Source: Erythrobacter aureus (GTDB taxonomy: Bacteria > Pseudomonadota > Alphaproteobacteria > Sphingomonadales > Sphingomonadaceae). From it: DNA of 64,000 bases. Positions 27,303 to 35,788 of the stretch are shown here, in pieces; positions within the stretch are counted from its first letter, which is position 1; each line of letters opens with the position of its first letter. Where the stretch lies: contig NZ_CP031357.1 of the NCBI RefSeq assembly GCF_003355455.1, positions 164,501-228,500 on the forward strand, written 5' to 3'. Position numbers and translations under genes: made by a program. The notes under the pieces were generated by a model, which saw only the letters and a list, made by a program, of their open reading frames with translations, did not search any database and was not told where the DNA came from.

Positions 27303-28382
27303 ATGTTAGAGCGTTACGATCCGCGCAATTGGCCGATTTCCATCGAGGGCGTGATCCATACCCTGATCGTGCTGAGCGGTGCTATTCTGGCCGCATTCAT
27401 CGTCCATTGGCTGGCCTTCGCGATTCTGCGGCGGCTGGCCAAGGCTTCGGAAAGCACGCTCGACGATGTCGTCGTGGAAGGGGTGCGCAGGCCCCTTCGC
27501 TGGGCCGCCATCGCATTTTCGATAACCGTCGCGGCAGAGAACGATGCCTTGGTCGGCCAAGGCTGGGACCTCCTGGCCAAATTCCTGACACCCGCAGTGG
27601 TCGGCTGGGTGGCCTACGCCGTCGTGCGCGGCCTCGCCAAAGGATATGAAGCGCAAATCGAGGGAGCGGAAGATCCCGTCGCGCAGCGTGGCCGCCTCAC
27701 GCGGATCGCGATCCTTTCCCGCACGGTGAAGGTCGCGATCATCATCATCACCGTATCGCTAATCATGCTCAACGTTCCCGGCGTGCGCGATATCGGCACG
27801 ACTATGCTGGCCTCGGCCGGTCTTGCCGCGCTGGCCGTGGGCGCCGCGGCACAGCCAGCGCTGAAATCCCTGATCGCGGGCCTGCAAATGGCGCTCACCC
27901 AGCCGCTACGTATCGGCGATCTGGTCAAAGTCGACGGACAGGCGGGCCGGGTGGAGGAAATCCGGATGAGCTTCGTGACGGTGCGCACTTGGGACGAGCG
28001 CGTTCTGGTTGTGCCGACAAGCCGGTTTCTGGACGAGAGTTTCGAAAACTGGTCGCGGGTCGATGAACGCCTGACCGGTCCAGTGATGTTGCATCTCGAC
28101 CCAATCGCCGAAGTGGAGCCCATTCGCGAGGAGTTCGAGCGTTTCGTGCAAGCACAGGATCTGTGGGACGGGCGCAATCTGCAACTGCTGATGACCGAAG
28201 CCCATCCCGAAAGCATCGAACTGCGCCTATCGATGAGCGCCGATACGATTGGCGATTTGTGGACCTTGCGCTGCACCGTGCGCGAACACATGCTGGGCTG
28301 GCTCAAGGAAAACCAGCCCGAAGCGCTGATCCGCCACCGGCTCGAGGTCGAGGCGGCGAATCAGCGCGCTGAGGAGGCCTAG
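27303..28382 (+). CDS. Small-conductance mechanosensitive channel (MscS family)
   Basis: A 359-residue MscS-family channel. Four to five hydrophobic segments precede the pore helix (TMLASAGLAALAVGAAAQPA and LKSLIAGLQMALTQP), which has the Gly/Ala-rich packing typical of MscS TM3. The beta domain follows (PLRIGDLVKVDGQAGRVEEI). The C-terminal cytoplasmic domain runs to residue 359. Such channels release solutes during osmotic downshock. ATG 27303 lies 39 nt after the kinase stop, so co-expression is possible. Its stop codon overlaps, by four bases (CTAG), the stop of the convergent AAA ATPase gene. Confidence 0.93.
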   Translation: MLERYDPRNWPISIEGVIHTLIVLSGAILAAFIVHWLAFAILRRLAKASESTLDDVVVEGVRRPLRWAAIAFSITVAAENDALVGQGWDLLAKFLTPAVVGWVAYAVVRGLAKGYEAQIEGAEDPVAQRGRLTRIAILSRTVKVAIIIITVSLIMLNVPGVRDIGTTMLASAGLAALAVGAAAQPALKSLIAGLQMALTQPLRIGDLVKVDGQAGRVEEIRMSFVTVRTWDERVLVVPTSRFLDESFENWSRVDERLTGPVMLHLDPIAEVEPIREEFERFVQAQDLWDGRNLQLLMTEAHPESIELRLSMSADTIGDLWTLRCTVREHMLGWLKENQPEALIRHRLEVEAANQRAEEA

Positions 28383-30706
28383 GCGCTGGTATCCGGCCCG
28401 TGCTTTTCGTCGCGGGTGCTTTCGACCATCCCTTCGTAAAGAAAGCCGATCGGCCGGACTTCGGCGGCACGTTTTTTCAGCTCGCCGCGCATCTTCTTGT
28501 ATTCGGTTTCCATTTTGACAGTAACGGTCGCCCGGCTGTCCTCGAGTGCCTCTGCAAAATCGGCAGCGGTCACGTTTTGCACATCCCCACCGGCGCGATG
28601 GAGCGCGCTGAGACCGGCACGGCGCACCACATCCTCGAGATCCGCGCCGGTGAAGCGAGCGGTTTTGACCGCCACTTCACCCAGGTCGACGTCATCCGCC
28701 AGGGGCATGTGCTGCGTGTGTATGCCCAATATCTGCTCGCGCCCCGCTTTGTCCGGTGTGCCGACATAGACCAGCTCGTCGAAGCGGCCCGGACGCAGCA
28801 GCGCGGGATCGACAAGGGTCGGGCGGTTGGTCGCGCCGACCACCACGACCGACTGCAATTCCTCCAACCCATCCATTTCGGCAAGGATGGTATTGACCAC
28901 GCGCCCGGTCACCTGAGGCTCGCCCTGCCCACTGCCGCGCGCCGGCACGAGACTGTCGATCTCGTCGATGAACAATACGCACGGTGCGACGGCGCGGGCA
29001 CGTTTGAACATACGCGCAATCTGCTGCTCGCTCTCGCCATACCATTTCGACAACAGGTCCGAACTCTTCATCGAGATGAAATTGGCCTTGGCTTCCTTCG
29101 CCACCGCCTTGGCGAGCAGCGTCTTGCCGGTACCCGGAGGGCCGTAAAGCAGAAAGCCCTTGGCCGGTCGGATCCCGAGACGGTGAAACGCCTCGGGATT
29201 CTTCATCGGCAATTCGATGCCTTCCTTGAGTTTCTCGATCGCGTCGCCGATTCCGCCGATATCGGACCAGCCGACATTGGGCATCTGAACCATAACTTCA
29301 CGCATGGCGCTGGGCTGGATGCGCTTGAGAGCGGACAGGAAATCTTCGCGGGTCACGCACAGCTCGTCGAGCACTTCGGGCGGAATGGTCCGTTCGTCCA
29401 GATCGATCTTATGCATGATCCGGCGGACGGCATCGATCGCCGCCTCCCGTGCCAGCGCGGCGATATCGGCGCCTACGAAGCCATAGGTAGCCTTGGCTAA
29501 CTCGCCAAGGTCCACCTTGTCTCCGAGCGGCATGCCCCGGGTATGGATACCAAGGATCTCGCGCCGCCCGCTTTCATCGGGCACACCGATCACAATCTCG
29601 CGGTCGAAACGTCCGGGACGCCGCAAAGCCTCGTCGATGGCCTCGGGGCGGTTGGTCGCGGCGATGACGACCAGGTTGGAACGCGCCTCGAGCCCGTCCA
29701 TCAGGGTAAGCAACTGGGCGACCAGCCGTTTTTCCGCCTCGCCCGGCACCCGATCGCGCTTGGGTGCGATCGAATCGATTTCGTCGATGAAAATGATGGC
29801 CGGCGCCGACTTGGTCGCCTGTTCGAACACTTCGCGCAGGGCCTTTTCGCTTTCCCCATAGCCCGAGCCCATGATTTCAGGCCCGTTGATGGTGAAGAAA
29901 TTGGCGTCGCTCTCATTGGCAACCGCCTGCGCAAGCCGCGTCTTGCCGGTGCCCGGCGGGCCGTGCAGCAGCACGCCCTTGGGCGGGTCGACCCCCAGGC
30001 GGGTAAACAGTTCGGGATAGCGCAGCGGCAGTTCGACCATTTCGCGCAATTGCTGGATGGTCTCGCCCATGCCGCCGACATCGTCATAATTGACGACGGC
30101 CCGGGCGTCGCGCGGCGCTTCGAATTCCGCGCGCAATTCGACCTCTGTGTCCTCGTCGATATGAACGATGCCCTTGGGGGCCGTGGACACCACGCTCAGG
30201 CGGATCTGGGTCAGGGCATAGGCCGGTGCATTGAACATGCGGCGAACCTCTGGCGGCATGTTCTGGACGGGCTGCTGGCCGGTCGTCGCCACCAGATCGC
30301 CCGCAACCAGCGGTTTTCGGAAGAAATTGCGCTTGAGTGCCTGGGGCGGTCCTTGGAGCCGCATTTCCCGCTGGGCGGGCGCGAAGACCACGCGCGTCGC
30401 TGGCCGCGACTGAGCCACGGCGACCTTTACATGCTCGCCCGAGCCAACCTCCGCATTACCGCGCTGGAGCCCGTCAAGGCGCACCACATCTAGGCTTTGG
30501 TCTTCGTCATAGGCCGACATGGCCACCGCTGCGGTCGCCCGTTTCCCCGTTATTTCGACTACGTCTCCCTCGGTGATGCCGAGTGCCTGGAAGGCCGATC
30601 GCGGCATGCGGGCTATGCCCTGCCCGCTTTCTTCCTGCCGTGCCGCCGCCACCGCCAGCCTTATGGTCTTTTCCTCTGTCGCTGCTGCAGCATCCGCATC
30701 GGCCAT
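28379..30706 (-). CDS. Double AAA+ ATPase of the Cdc48/VAT family
   Basis: A 775-residue protein with the full architecture of archaeal VAT and eukaryotic Cdc48/p97: an N-domain (about 10-185, with GIARMPRSAFQALGITEGDV and later RNFFRKPLVAGDLVATT), then two AAA modules. D1 has Walker A GPPGTGKT at 249-256 and Walker B FIDEID at 306-311; D2 has Walker A at about 522-529 and VLFIDEIDSLVPAR. Both have arginine-finger blocks (RRPGRFDREI, LRPGRFDELV). These machines unfold and extract proteins in hexamers. Similar genes are known in several bacteria and were probably gained from archaea. The ATG at 30706 has GGGAG upstream. Its role here is unknown; there is no neighbouring protease. Confidence 0.92.
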   Translation of the reverse strand: MADADAAAATEEKTIRLAVAAARQEESGQGIARMPRSAFQALGITEGDVVEITGKRATAAVAMSAYDEDQSLDVVRLDGLQRGNAEVGSGEHVKVAVAQSRPATRVVFAPAQREMRLQGPPQALKRNFFRKPLVAGDLVATTGQQPVQNMPPEVRRMFNAPAYALTQIRLSVVSTAPKGIVHIDEDTEVELRAEFEAPRDARAVVNYDDVGGMGETIQQLREMVELPLRYPELFTRLGVDPPKGVLLHGPPGTGKTRLAQAVANESDANFFTINGPEIMGSGYGESEKALREVFEQATKSAPAIIFIDEIDSIAPKRDRVPGEAEKRLVAQLLTLMDGLEARSNLVVIAATNRPEAIDEALRRPGRFDREIVIGVPDESGRREILGIHTRGMPLGDKVDLGELAKATYGFVGADIAALAREAAIDAVRRIMHKIDLDERTIPPEVLDELCVTREDFLSALKRIQPSAMREVMVQMPNVGWSDIGGIGDAIEKLKEGIELPMKNPEAFHRLGIRPAKGFLLYGPPGTGKTLLAKAVAKEAKANFISMKSSDLLSKWYGESEQQIARMFKRARAVAPCVLFIDEIDSLVPARGSGQGEPQVTGRVVNTILAEMDGLEELQSVVVVGATNRPTLVDPALLRPGRFDELVYVGTPDKAGREQILGIHTQHMPLADDVDLGEVAVKTARFTGADLEDVVRRAGLSALHRAGGDVQNVTAADFAEALEDSRATVTVKMETEYKKMRGELKKRAAEVRPIGFLYEGMVESTRDEKHGPDTSA

Positions 30707-30807
30707 GTGGACTCGGCTCCCGTTACCTGAACTTGTCTCCGCCCCACTTGGGAACGGGTCCCTGCCGATGCAATGAGCGAGGTCGATGCGTGGGTCCGCG
30801 AAACACA

Positions 30808-30872
30808 AGAAAAAAGCCCGGCTGGCGAACCAACCGGGCTTGGAAGTCTTGGGAGAGGATGCCTGAAAGGCA
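30808..30872 (-). ncRNA. Candidate trans-acting small RNA
   Basis: On the minus strand a possible promoter (TTGCAC at 30907-30902, 17 nt, CATATG at 30884-30879) would start an RNA of about 65 nt. It would fold a small hairpin (TGCCT-TTC-AGGCA, 30872-30860), leave a single-stranded C/U-rich stretch TCCTCTCCC that is complementary to Shine-Dalgarno sites, and end in a strong terminator: AGCCCGG-type 11-bp stem (30815-30840) with CGAA loop and six U. This layout matches known alphaproteobacterial regulatory sRNAs. No protein frame is present on this strand. Inference from structure only. Confidence 0.55.
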
Positions 30873-30925
30873 AGTGGACATATGCTGGCCGAGACGATTT
30901 TGTGCAAGTGCGAAAAGGACAATTT

Positions 30926-30946
30926 TTGTTGCATGACTTGCAACAA
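30926..30946. promoter_or_regulatory. Perfect palindrome upstream of the candidate sRNA
   Basis: TTGTTGCA (30926-30933) and TGCAACAA (30939-30946) flank five bases (TGACT). It lies about 20 bp upstream of the sRNA -35 and also upstream of the acid phosphatase gene on the other strand, so a dimeric regulator could act on either. TTGCA occurs again at 31000-31004 and 31014-31020. Confidence 0.5.
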
Positions 30947-31159
30947 AGTTCGTCGCTTCAATTCTAAGGCGTTGAATTTGATTGTTCGTGACAGGCAGGG
31001 TTGCACCGACTGATGTTGCATCGCACAATCGAATGCCTTCATTGGGGTATCGGTTCAGAAGCACTCGGCCAGCGAAGCGCCGACAGGCTTGCGGGTATGA
31101 GCCTGCTCCGTGCTAAGCGGGGCTCCGAACCGCCCTCAAGCCGAAATGGAGCCGATTCG

Positions 31160-32086
31160 ATGAAACGAATTCTTGCCTTTGCAGCAAGCGCGGTTGCGCT
31201 GAGCGGATGCACGACGGCCCAAGCCCCGCCCGTTATCGCCACCCAGACGGTCATCGCAAGCGATGATCGCGCTGCGCCCGATACCATGCGCTGGCTCTAC
31301 GGATCGGGAGAGGCCGCCGGCGCATCGATCCAAACCTGGCGGCAGATCGCCGACTACGCCATCGCCGTATCGCGCCAGCGCCGGGTACCGCAATCGGTTC
31401 CGCTGGGCCTGCCCGATGCACCGGGCGGAGTGGGAACGCCTTCCTGCATGGCCGACGACGGGACGACGAAGCCCTTTGCCGCGGTGTTCGATGTCGACGA
31501 AACCGTGCTGCTCAATACCGGGTACGAATATTGGCAAGCGCTTTCGGGCAAGCCCTTCGATATCGACGAGTGGACCGAGTGGGCCAATGAGGGCGCGGGT
31601 ATTGCCAAGCCCGTTCCGGGCGCCGTCACCGGTCTCAAGCGCCTGCGCGAAGCGGGCATAGCCGTGATTTTCAACACCAATCGCAATTCGGATACAGCCG
31701 CGGGCACCATCGCGGCGATCGAGGCGGCCGGCACCGGCCCCGCTGTTCACCTCGAAAACCTGTTCCTGCGGGGCGACGATACTATGGGTAGCCGCAAGGA
31801 CGGGCGCCGTGCGCGGATCGCCGCACAGTATTGTGTCATCGCCATGGCTGGCGACAATCTTGGCGACTTTGCCGATGTCTTCAACGCCGATGAGGGAGCC
31901 ATTGCAGCACGGCGCGCGGCTGTAGCGCGCGGGCAATATGCACAGCTATGGGGCAATGGTTGGTTCCTCATGCCCAACCCCGTCTATGGCGCCTGGCAGG
32001 AAGGCACCATTGGCGAGGTCTTCCCGCCGGAAACACGCTGGAAGCCTTCGCCCAGCGATGCGCCCGTGATCATGGACGGCCAATAG
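31160..32086 (+). CDS. HAD-family acid phosphatase, class C lipoprotein (e(P4)-like)
   Basis: A 308-residue outer-surface or periplasmic phosphatase. MKRILAFAASAVALSGC gives a lipoprotein signal (Cys17). The HAD motifs are complete: FDVDETVLLN at about 110-119 (Asp111 nucleophile), NTNR in motif II, and AGDNLGDFAD in the last motif. This is the DDDD acid phosphatase group, whose members remove phosphate from nucleoside monophosphates and similar esters so that the product can be taken up. GGAG lies eight bases before the ATG at 31160. It is monocistronic in appearance; a nitronate monooxygenase gene follows after 57 nt. Confidence 0.92.
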   Translation: MKRILAFAASAVALSGCTTAQAPPVIATQTVIASDDRAAPDTMRWLYGSGEAAGASIQTWRQIADYAIAVSRQRRVPQSVPLGLPDAPGGVGTPSCMADDGTTKPFAAVFDVDETVLLNTGYEYWQALSGKPFDIDEWTEWANEGAGIAKPVPGAVTGLKRLREAGIAVIFNTNRNSDTAAGTIAAIEAAGTGPAVHLENLFLRGDDTMGSRKDGRRARIAAQYCVIAMAGDNLGDFADVFNADEGAIAARRAAVARGQYAQLWGNGWFLMPNPVYGAWQEGTIGEVFPPETRWKPSPSDAPVIMDGQ

Positions 32087-32143
32087 ACACCGCTTGCACT
32101 CCGACACGCCGGCGATAGGGTAGGTTGCAAGGGAGAGACCTAC

Positions 32144-33283
32144 ATGCCGATGAACCGCGTTTGCGAATTGACGGGAGCGGACTTTCCGCTCTTCGCTTTC
32201 AGCCACTGCCGCGACGTGGTCGCCGCAGTCAGCAAGGCGGGCGGCTTTGGCGTACTGGGGGCAACACGCTTCAGCCCCGACCAGCTAGAGGAAGAGCTGG
32301 CCTGGATCGATGCCCACGTAGAGGGCGCCCCCTATGGCGTGGATGTCCTCGTGCCGGAAGTAATCGACCCGCGGGTTCGAGAGCTGTCGGACAATAAGAG
32401 CCGCGCCGCCGCGATCGATCCCTCCTATCAAGGCTTCGTCAATCGGGTGCTCGGGGAATTCGGGATAGCACCCGAACCGGAAATGCCGATCCTGCGCGAA
32501 CGCATGGGTATAACGCCCGAAAACGGCCTCGCGCTGATGGAGGTCGCCTTCAGCCATCCGATCAGGCTCATCGCGAACGCGCTGGGCATCGCCCCGCCCG
32601 CGATGATCAAGGAAGGTAAGCGACGCGGTGTACCCGTGGCGGCGCTGGTGGGAGCGAAAGAACATGCAATCCGGCAGGCCGAAGCGGGGGTCGACATCAT
32701 CGTCGCGCAAGGCACCGAGGCGGGCGGGCATTGCGGCGAGGTGTCCACGCTGGTGCTGATACCCGAAGTGGTGCGCGAACTGGCGCGCGCGGGCCATGAC
32801 ATGCCCGTGCTGGCGGCGGGCGGGATCATGACCGGCGGACAAATGGCGGGCATGATGGCCGCGGGGGCACAGGGCGCCTGGACCGGATCGATCTGGCTCG
32901 CCACGCCCGAAGCCGAGACCAGCGAGACCTTCCGTGATAAAATGGTTGCCGCCCGCAGCCGCGACACGGTGCGTTCGCGCAGCCGGACCGGCAAACCGGC
33001 GCGGCAATTGAGAACCGCATGGCACGATGCATGGGATTCCTCCGGCGGCCCCGGCACCCTTCCCATGCCGCTGATGGGGATGGTGTCCGAACCGGCCTTC
33101 GCACGGATCGAGCGCGAAGCCGCCGCGGGCAATGACGGCGCGCGCGAGCTCGTCAGCTATTTTGTCGGCCAGGGCGTCGGCTTGGTGGAGCAGGTTCGTT
33201 CGAGCCGACAGGTCGTGCAGGACTTCCGCGAGGAATTTGTCGAAGCCGTGGGTCGCCTCACCGATTCTGTCGGCATGGGGTGA
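32144..33283 (+). CDS. Nitronate monooxygenase / NPD-family FMN protein
   Basis: TIM-barrel flavin enzyme of 379 residues in the 2-nitropropane dioxygenase group. FPLFAFSHCRDVVAAVSKAG and GGFGVLGA are the opening strands, GVDIIVAQGTEAGGHCGEVS is the FMN phosphate loop with its conserved His, and PVLAAGGIMTGGQMAGMMA and GAQGAWTGS complete the binding site. These enzymes oxidise toxic propionate-3-nitronate, but the fold is also used by other oxidoreductases, so the substrate is open. GGGAGAG precedes the ATG. The next gene, a CoA transferase, starts within 1-38 nt, so the two are co-transcribed. Confidence 0.88.
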   Translation: MPMNRVCELTGADFPLFAFSHCRDVVAAVSKAGGFGVLGATRFSPDQLEEELAWIDAHVEGAPYGVDVLVPEVIDPRVRELSDNKSRAAAIDPSYQGFVNRVLGEFGIAPEPEMPILRERMGITPENGLALMEVAFSHPIRLIANALGIAPPAMIKEGKRRGVPVAALVGAKEHAIRQAEAGVDIIVAQGTEAGGHCGEVSTLVLIPEVVRELARAGHDMPVLAAGGIMTGGQMAGMMAAGAQGAWTGSIWLATPEAETSETFRDKMVAARSRDTVRSRSRTGKPARQLRTAWHDAWDSSGGPGTLPMPLMGMVSEPAFARIEREAAAGNDGARELVSYFVGQGVGLVEQVRSSRQVVQDFREEFVEAVGRLTDSVGMG

Positions 33284-33320
33284 CTTGACCGGCGTCTGCC
33301 GCGAGCCCAAGGCGCTCGCC

Positions 33321-34460
33321 ATGTGGCTCGATTCTCCGCGCAATCCGAAGGCCCCGCTCGCCGGGCTCAAAGTCCTTGAACTCGCCCGCGTGCTCGCAGG
33401 GCCTTGGGCCGGGCAAATCCTGGCCGATCTTGGTGCCGATGTCATCAAGATCGAAAGCCCCGAGGGCGACGGTACCCGTCAGTGGGGGCCGCCATGGATA
33501 GAGCGCGAGAATGGCGAGCGCGAAGCCGCCTATTACCACGCGGCCAATCGCGGGAAGCGTTCGATCGTCGCGGATTTCAGAAACGAAGAAGATCTCGCGC
33601 GTGTGCGCGAATTGGCGGCATCGGCGGATGTCGCGCTCGAAAATTTCAAAACCGGGAAGCTCGCGAAATTCGGGCTCGATTATGACAGCCTTGCCAAAGC
33701 CAATCCCGCCCTCGTCTATTGTTCGATCACCGGTTTTGGCCAGACCGGCCCGCGTGCGCGTGAAGCTGGCTACGATTTCGTCATTCAGGCGATGAGCGGT
33801 TTCATGGCGCTGACCGGCGAGCCGCAGGGGCAGCCGATGAAGATGGGCATCTCCATCTCGGACCTCGTATGCGGCCTCTATGCGGTCATCGGCATTCAGG
33901 CGGCCCTCGCCATGCGCGAGCGCACCGGGCGCGGTCAGCATGTCGACATGTCGCTGCTCGATTGCTCGGTCGGCCTGCTCGCCAGTCAGGCCATGCATCT
34001 TCTCACGACAGGCGAGAACCCGCCGCGCATGGGTAACGAGCATGCGCAGGTCAGCGCTTATGGGGTCTTTCCCGTCGCCGATGGCGAGGTCGTGCTGGCC
34101 CCGGCCAATGACGGGCTGTTCCGCAAATTGCTGTCGCTGCTCGGGCGTGAAGACCTGCTGGGCGAAGAGAAGTTCGCCACCAATGAGGGCCGCCTCGCCA
34201 ATCGCGAGGAACTCGACGCGATCATCGCGGCCGAAACGCGCAAATGGCAATTGGACGAACTGCTCGCCGATTGCGTGGAAGACGGGATTCCGGCCGGAAG
34301 GGTCAATCCCATCGACGCCGTCTTCGAAGAGGCTCAGGTACAGTCGCGCGCCATGCGCATCGATCTCGAAGGCATTCCGGGGGTGCGCAGCCCGTTCACC
34401 TTTTCCGAGGCCGAACTGGCGCTCGACCACCCCAGCCCGCGCAAGGGTGAACACGGCTAG
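33321..34460 (+). CDS. CaiB/BaiF-type CoA transferase (family III)
   Basis: Class III CoA transferase of about 379 residues. The conserved opening APLAGLKVLELARVLAGPWA, then GQILADLGADVIKIESP, is followed by YYHAANRGKRSIVADF, the catalytic Asp region (ALVYCSITGFGQTGPRAREA, then GYDFVIQAMSG) and GRGQHVDMSLLDCSVGLLAS. The family moves CoA between acids and is common in catabolism of unusual acids. Two starts compete: ATG 33321 and TTG 33285, the latter one base after the upstream stop and just behind GGGGTG. Shares an operon with the nitronate monooxygenase. Substrate unknown. Confidence 0.9.
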   Translation: MWLDSPRNPKAPLAGLKVLELARVLAGPWAGQILADLGADVIKIESPEGDGTRQWGPPWIERENGEREAAYYHAANRGKRSIVADFRNEEDLARVRELAASADVALENFKTGKLAKFGLDYDSLAKANPALVYCSITGFGQTGPRAREAGYDFVIQAMSGFMALTGEPQGQPMKMGISISDLVCGLYAVIGIQAALAMRERTGRGQHVDMSLLDCSVGLLASQAMHLLTTGENPPRMGNEHAQVSAYGVFPVADGEVVLAPANDGLFRKLLSLLGREDLLGEEKFATNEGRLANREELDAIIAAETRKWQLDELLADCVEDGIPAGRVNPIDAVFEEAQVQSRAMRIDLEGIPGVRSPFTFSEAELALDHPSPRKGEHG

Positions 34461-34480
34461 ACCTTACGCCGGCACCAAGG

Positions 34481-34507
34481 AAAAGGGCGGCCCGCGAGGC
34501 CGCCCTT
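34481..34507. terminator. Bidirectional terminator
   Basis: Ten-base perfect stem AAGGGCGGCC (34483-34492) and GGCCGCCCTT (34498-34507), CGCGA loop, with AAAA on the left giving a T-tract on the minus strand. It ends metK and probably also the CoA transferase operon. Confidence 0.85.
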
Positions 34508-34513
34508 GTCGTA

Positions 34514-35752
34514 TCAGTCGAGAGCCGCCTTGAGATCCTTGACCAGATCGGTGCGCTCCCATGGGAAGGCTTCCCCTTCCGCCTGGCGGCCGAAATGTCC
34601 ATAGGCCGCGCTCTTGCGGTAGATCGGCCGGTTGAGGCCGAGATGCGTGCGGATGGCCCGCGGAGTCAGACCGCCCAGCTTTTCCATTCCACGGATCGCG
34701 TTTTCCAGGGCTTCGTCGGTAACGCCCTCGGCTGCGGTGCCGTGCGTGTCGATATACAGCGATAGCGGCTTCGATACGCCGATCGCGTAGCTCAACTGGA
34801 TCGTGCAGCGCCTGGCAAGGCCTGCTGCCACGATGTTCTTGGCCAGATAGCGCCCGATATAAGCGGCCGAGCGATCGACCTTGGTCGGATCTTTCCCGCT
34901 GAACGCGCCGCCGCCATGCGGCGCTGCGCCGCCATACGTATCGACAATGATCTTGCGACCCGTGAGACCGGCATCGCCATCGGGACCGCCGATCTCGAAG
35001 GCCCCGGTCGGGTTGATGTGCCATTGGGTGTCCCCGGAAATCCAGCCTTCGGGCAGGATTTCGGTGACGACCTTCTTCACATAGGCCTTGAGTTCGGCTT
35101 CCTTGTCGCCCTCGTGATAGCCCTTGGCGTGCTGGGTCGATACGACGACTGCCGTACATTCCACGGGCCTGCCATTCTCGTACCGCAAGGTTACCTGGCT
35201 TTTGGCGTCCGGTTCGAGGAAGGGCGCCGCGCCGCTCTTGCGGTCTGCGGCAAGCCGTTCGAGGATCTTGTGGCTGTAGTCGAGCGTGGCCGGCATGAAA
35301 TCGGGCGTCTCATCGCAGGCAAAACCGAACATGATCCCCTGATCGCCCGCGCCTTCATCCTTGTTGCCGCTGGCATCGACGCCCTGCGCGATTTCAGACG
35401 ACTGACCGTGAAGATGGTTCTCGAAGGTCAGCGACTGCCAGTGGAACCCATCCTGCTCGTAACCGATCTCTCGCACGGTTCGGCGAACGGCCTTTTCGAT
35501 CTCTTCCTTTGCGCCCGGTGCCCAGCCGCCGTTTTCGGCCCAGTCGGGATTCTTGGCATCGTACATCGGCGCACAGCGAATTTCGCCGGAAAGGATCACC
35601 CGCTGAGTCGTCGTCATCGTTTCACAAGCGACCCGCGCCTCGGGATCCTTGCGCAGCATCAGATCGACAATGGCGTCGGAAATCTGGTCGGAAACCTTGT
35701 CGGGGTGGCCTTCCGAGACACTCTCGGAAGTGAACAGGTAACTGGTGCGCAT
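34514..35752 (-). CDS. metK: S-adenosylmethionine synthetase
   Basis: A 412-residue MetK, making S-adenosylmethionine from ATP and methionine in the cytoplasm. The N-terminus MRTSYLFTSESVSEGHPDKV has the conserved ATP site, GAGDQGIMFGFA is the signature that grips the triphosphate, and GGGAFSGKDPTKVDRSAAY is the second signature. No good ribosome-binding site is visible before the ATG. The gene is 30 nt downstream of lnt on the same strand, with a palindrome in that gap that could be a SahR-type operator. Confidence 0.98.
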   Translation of the reverse strand: MRTSYLFTSESVSEGHPDKVSDQISDAIVDLMLRKDPEARVACETMTTTQRVILSGEIRCAPMYDAKNPDWAENGGWAPGAKEEIEKAVRRTVREIGYEQDGFHWQSLTFENHLHGQSSEIAQGVDASGNKDEGAGDQGIMFGFACDETPDFMPATLDYSHKILERLAADRKSGAAPFLEPDAKSQVTLRYENGRPVECTAVVVSTQHAKGYHEGDKEAELKAYVKKVVTEILPEGWISGDTQWHINPTGAFEIGGPDGDAGLTGRKIIVDTYGGAAPHGGGAFSGKDPTKVDRSAAYIGRYLAKNIVAAGLARRCTIQLSYAIGVSKPLSLYIDTHGTAAEGVTDEALENAIRGMEKLGGLTPRAIRTHLGLNRPIYRKSAAYGHFGRQAEGEAFPWERTDLVKDLKAALD

Positions 35753-35768
35753 GAAAGTCGAAATCCCG

Positions 35769-35788
35769 ATATAAAGAAATCTTTATGT
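35769..35788 (-). promoter_or_regulatory. AT-rich palindrome before metK (candidate SahR operator)
   Basis: ATAAAGA (35771-35777) and TCTTTAT (35780-35786) form a perfect 7-2-7 palindrome with one more matching pair outside, 17 nt upstream of the metK start and covering the lnt stop codon. SAH-responsive ArsR-type regulators of methionine-cycle genes in proteobacteria bind AAAGA-type palindromes at metK and ahcY; the match is from memory and by eye. Confidence 0.45.

Noticed and set aside
35753..35782. SAM riboswitch before metK
   Set aside because: Only about 30 nt separate lnt and metK, too short for known SAM aptamers; an operator palindrome explains the gap better.
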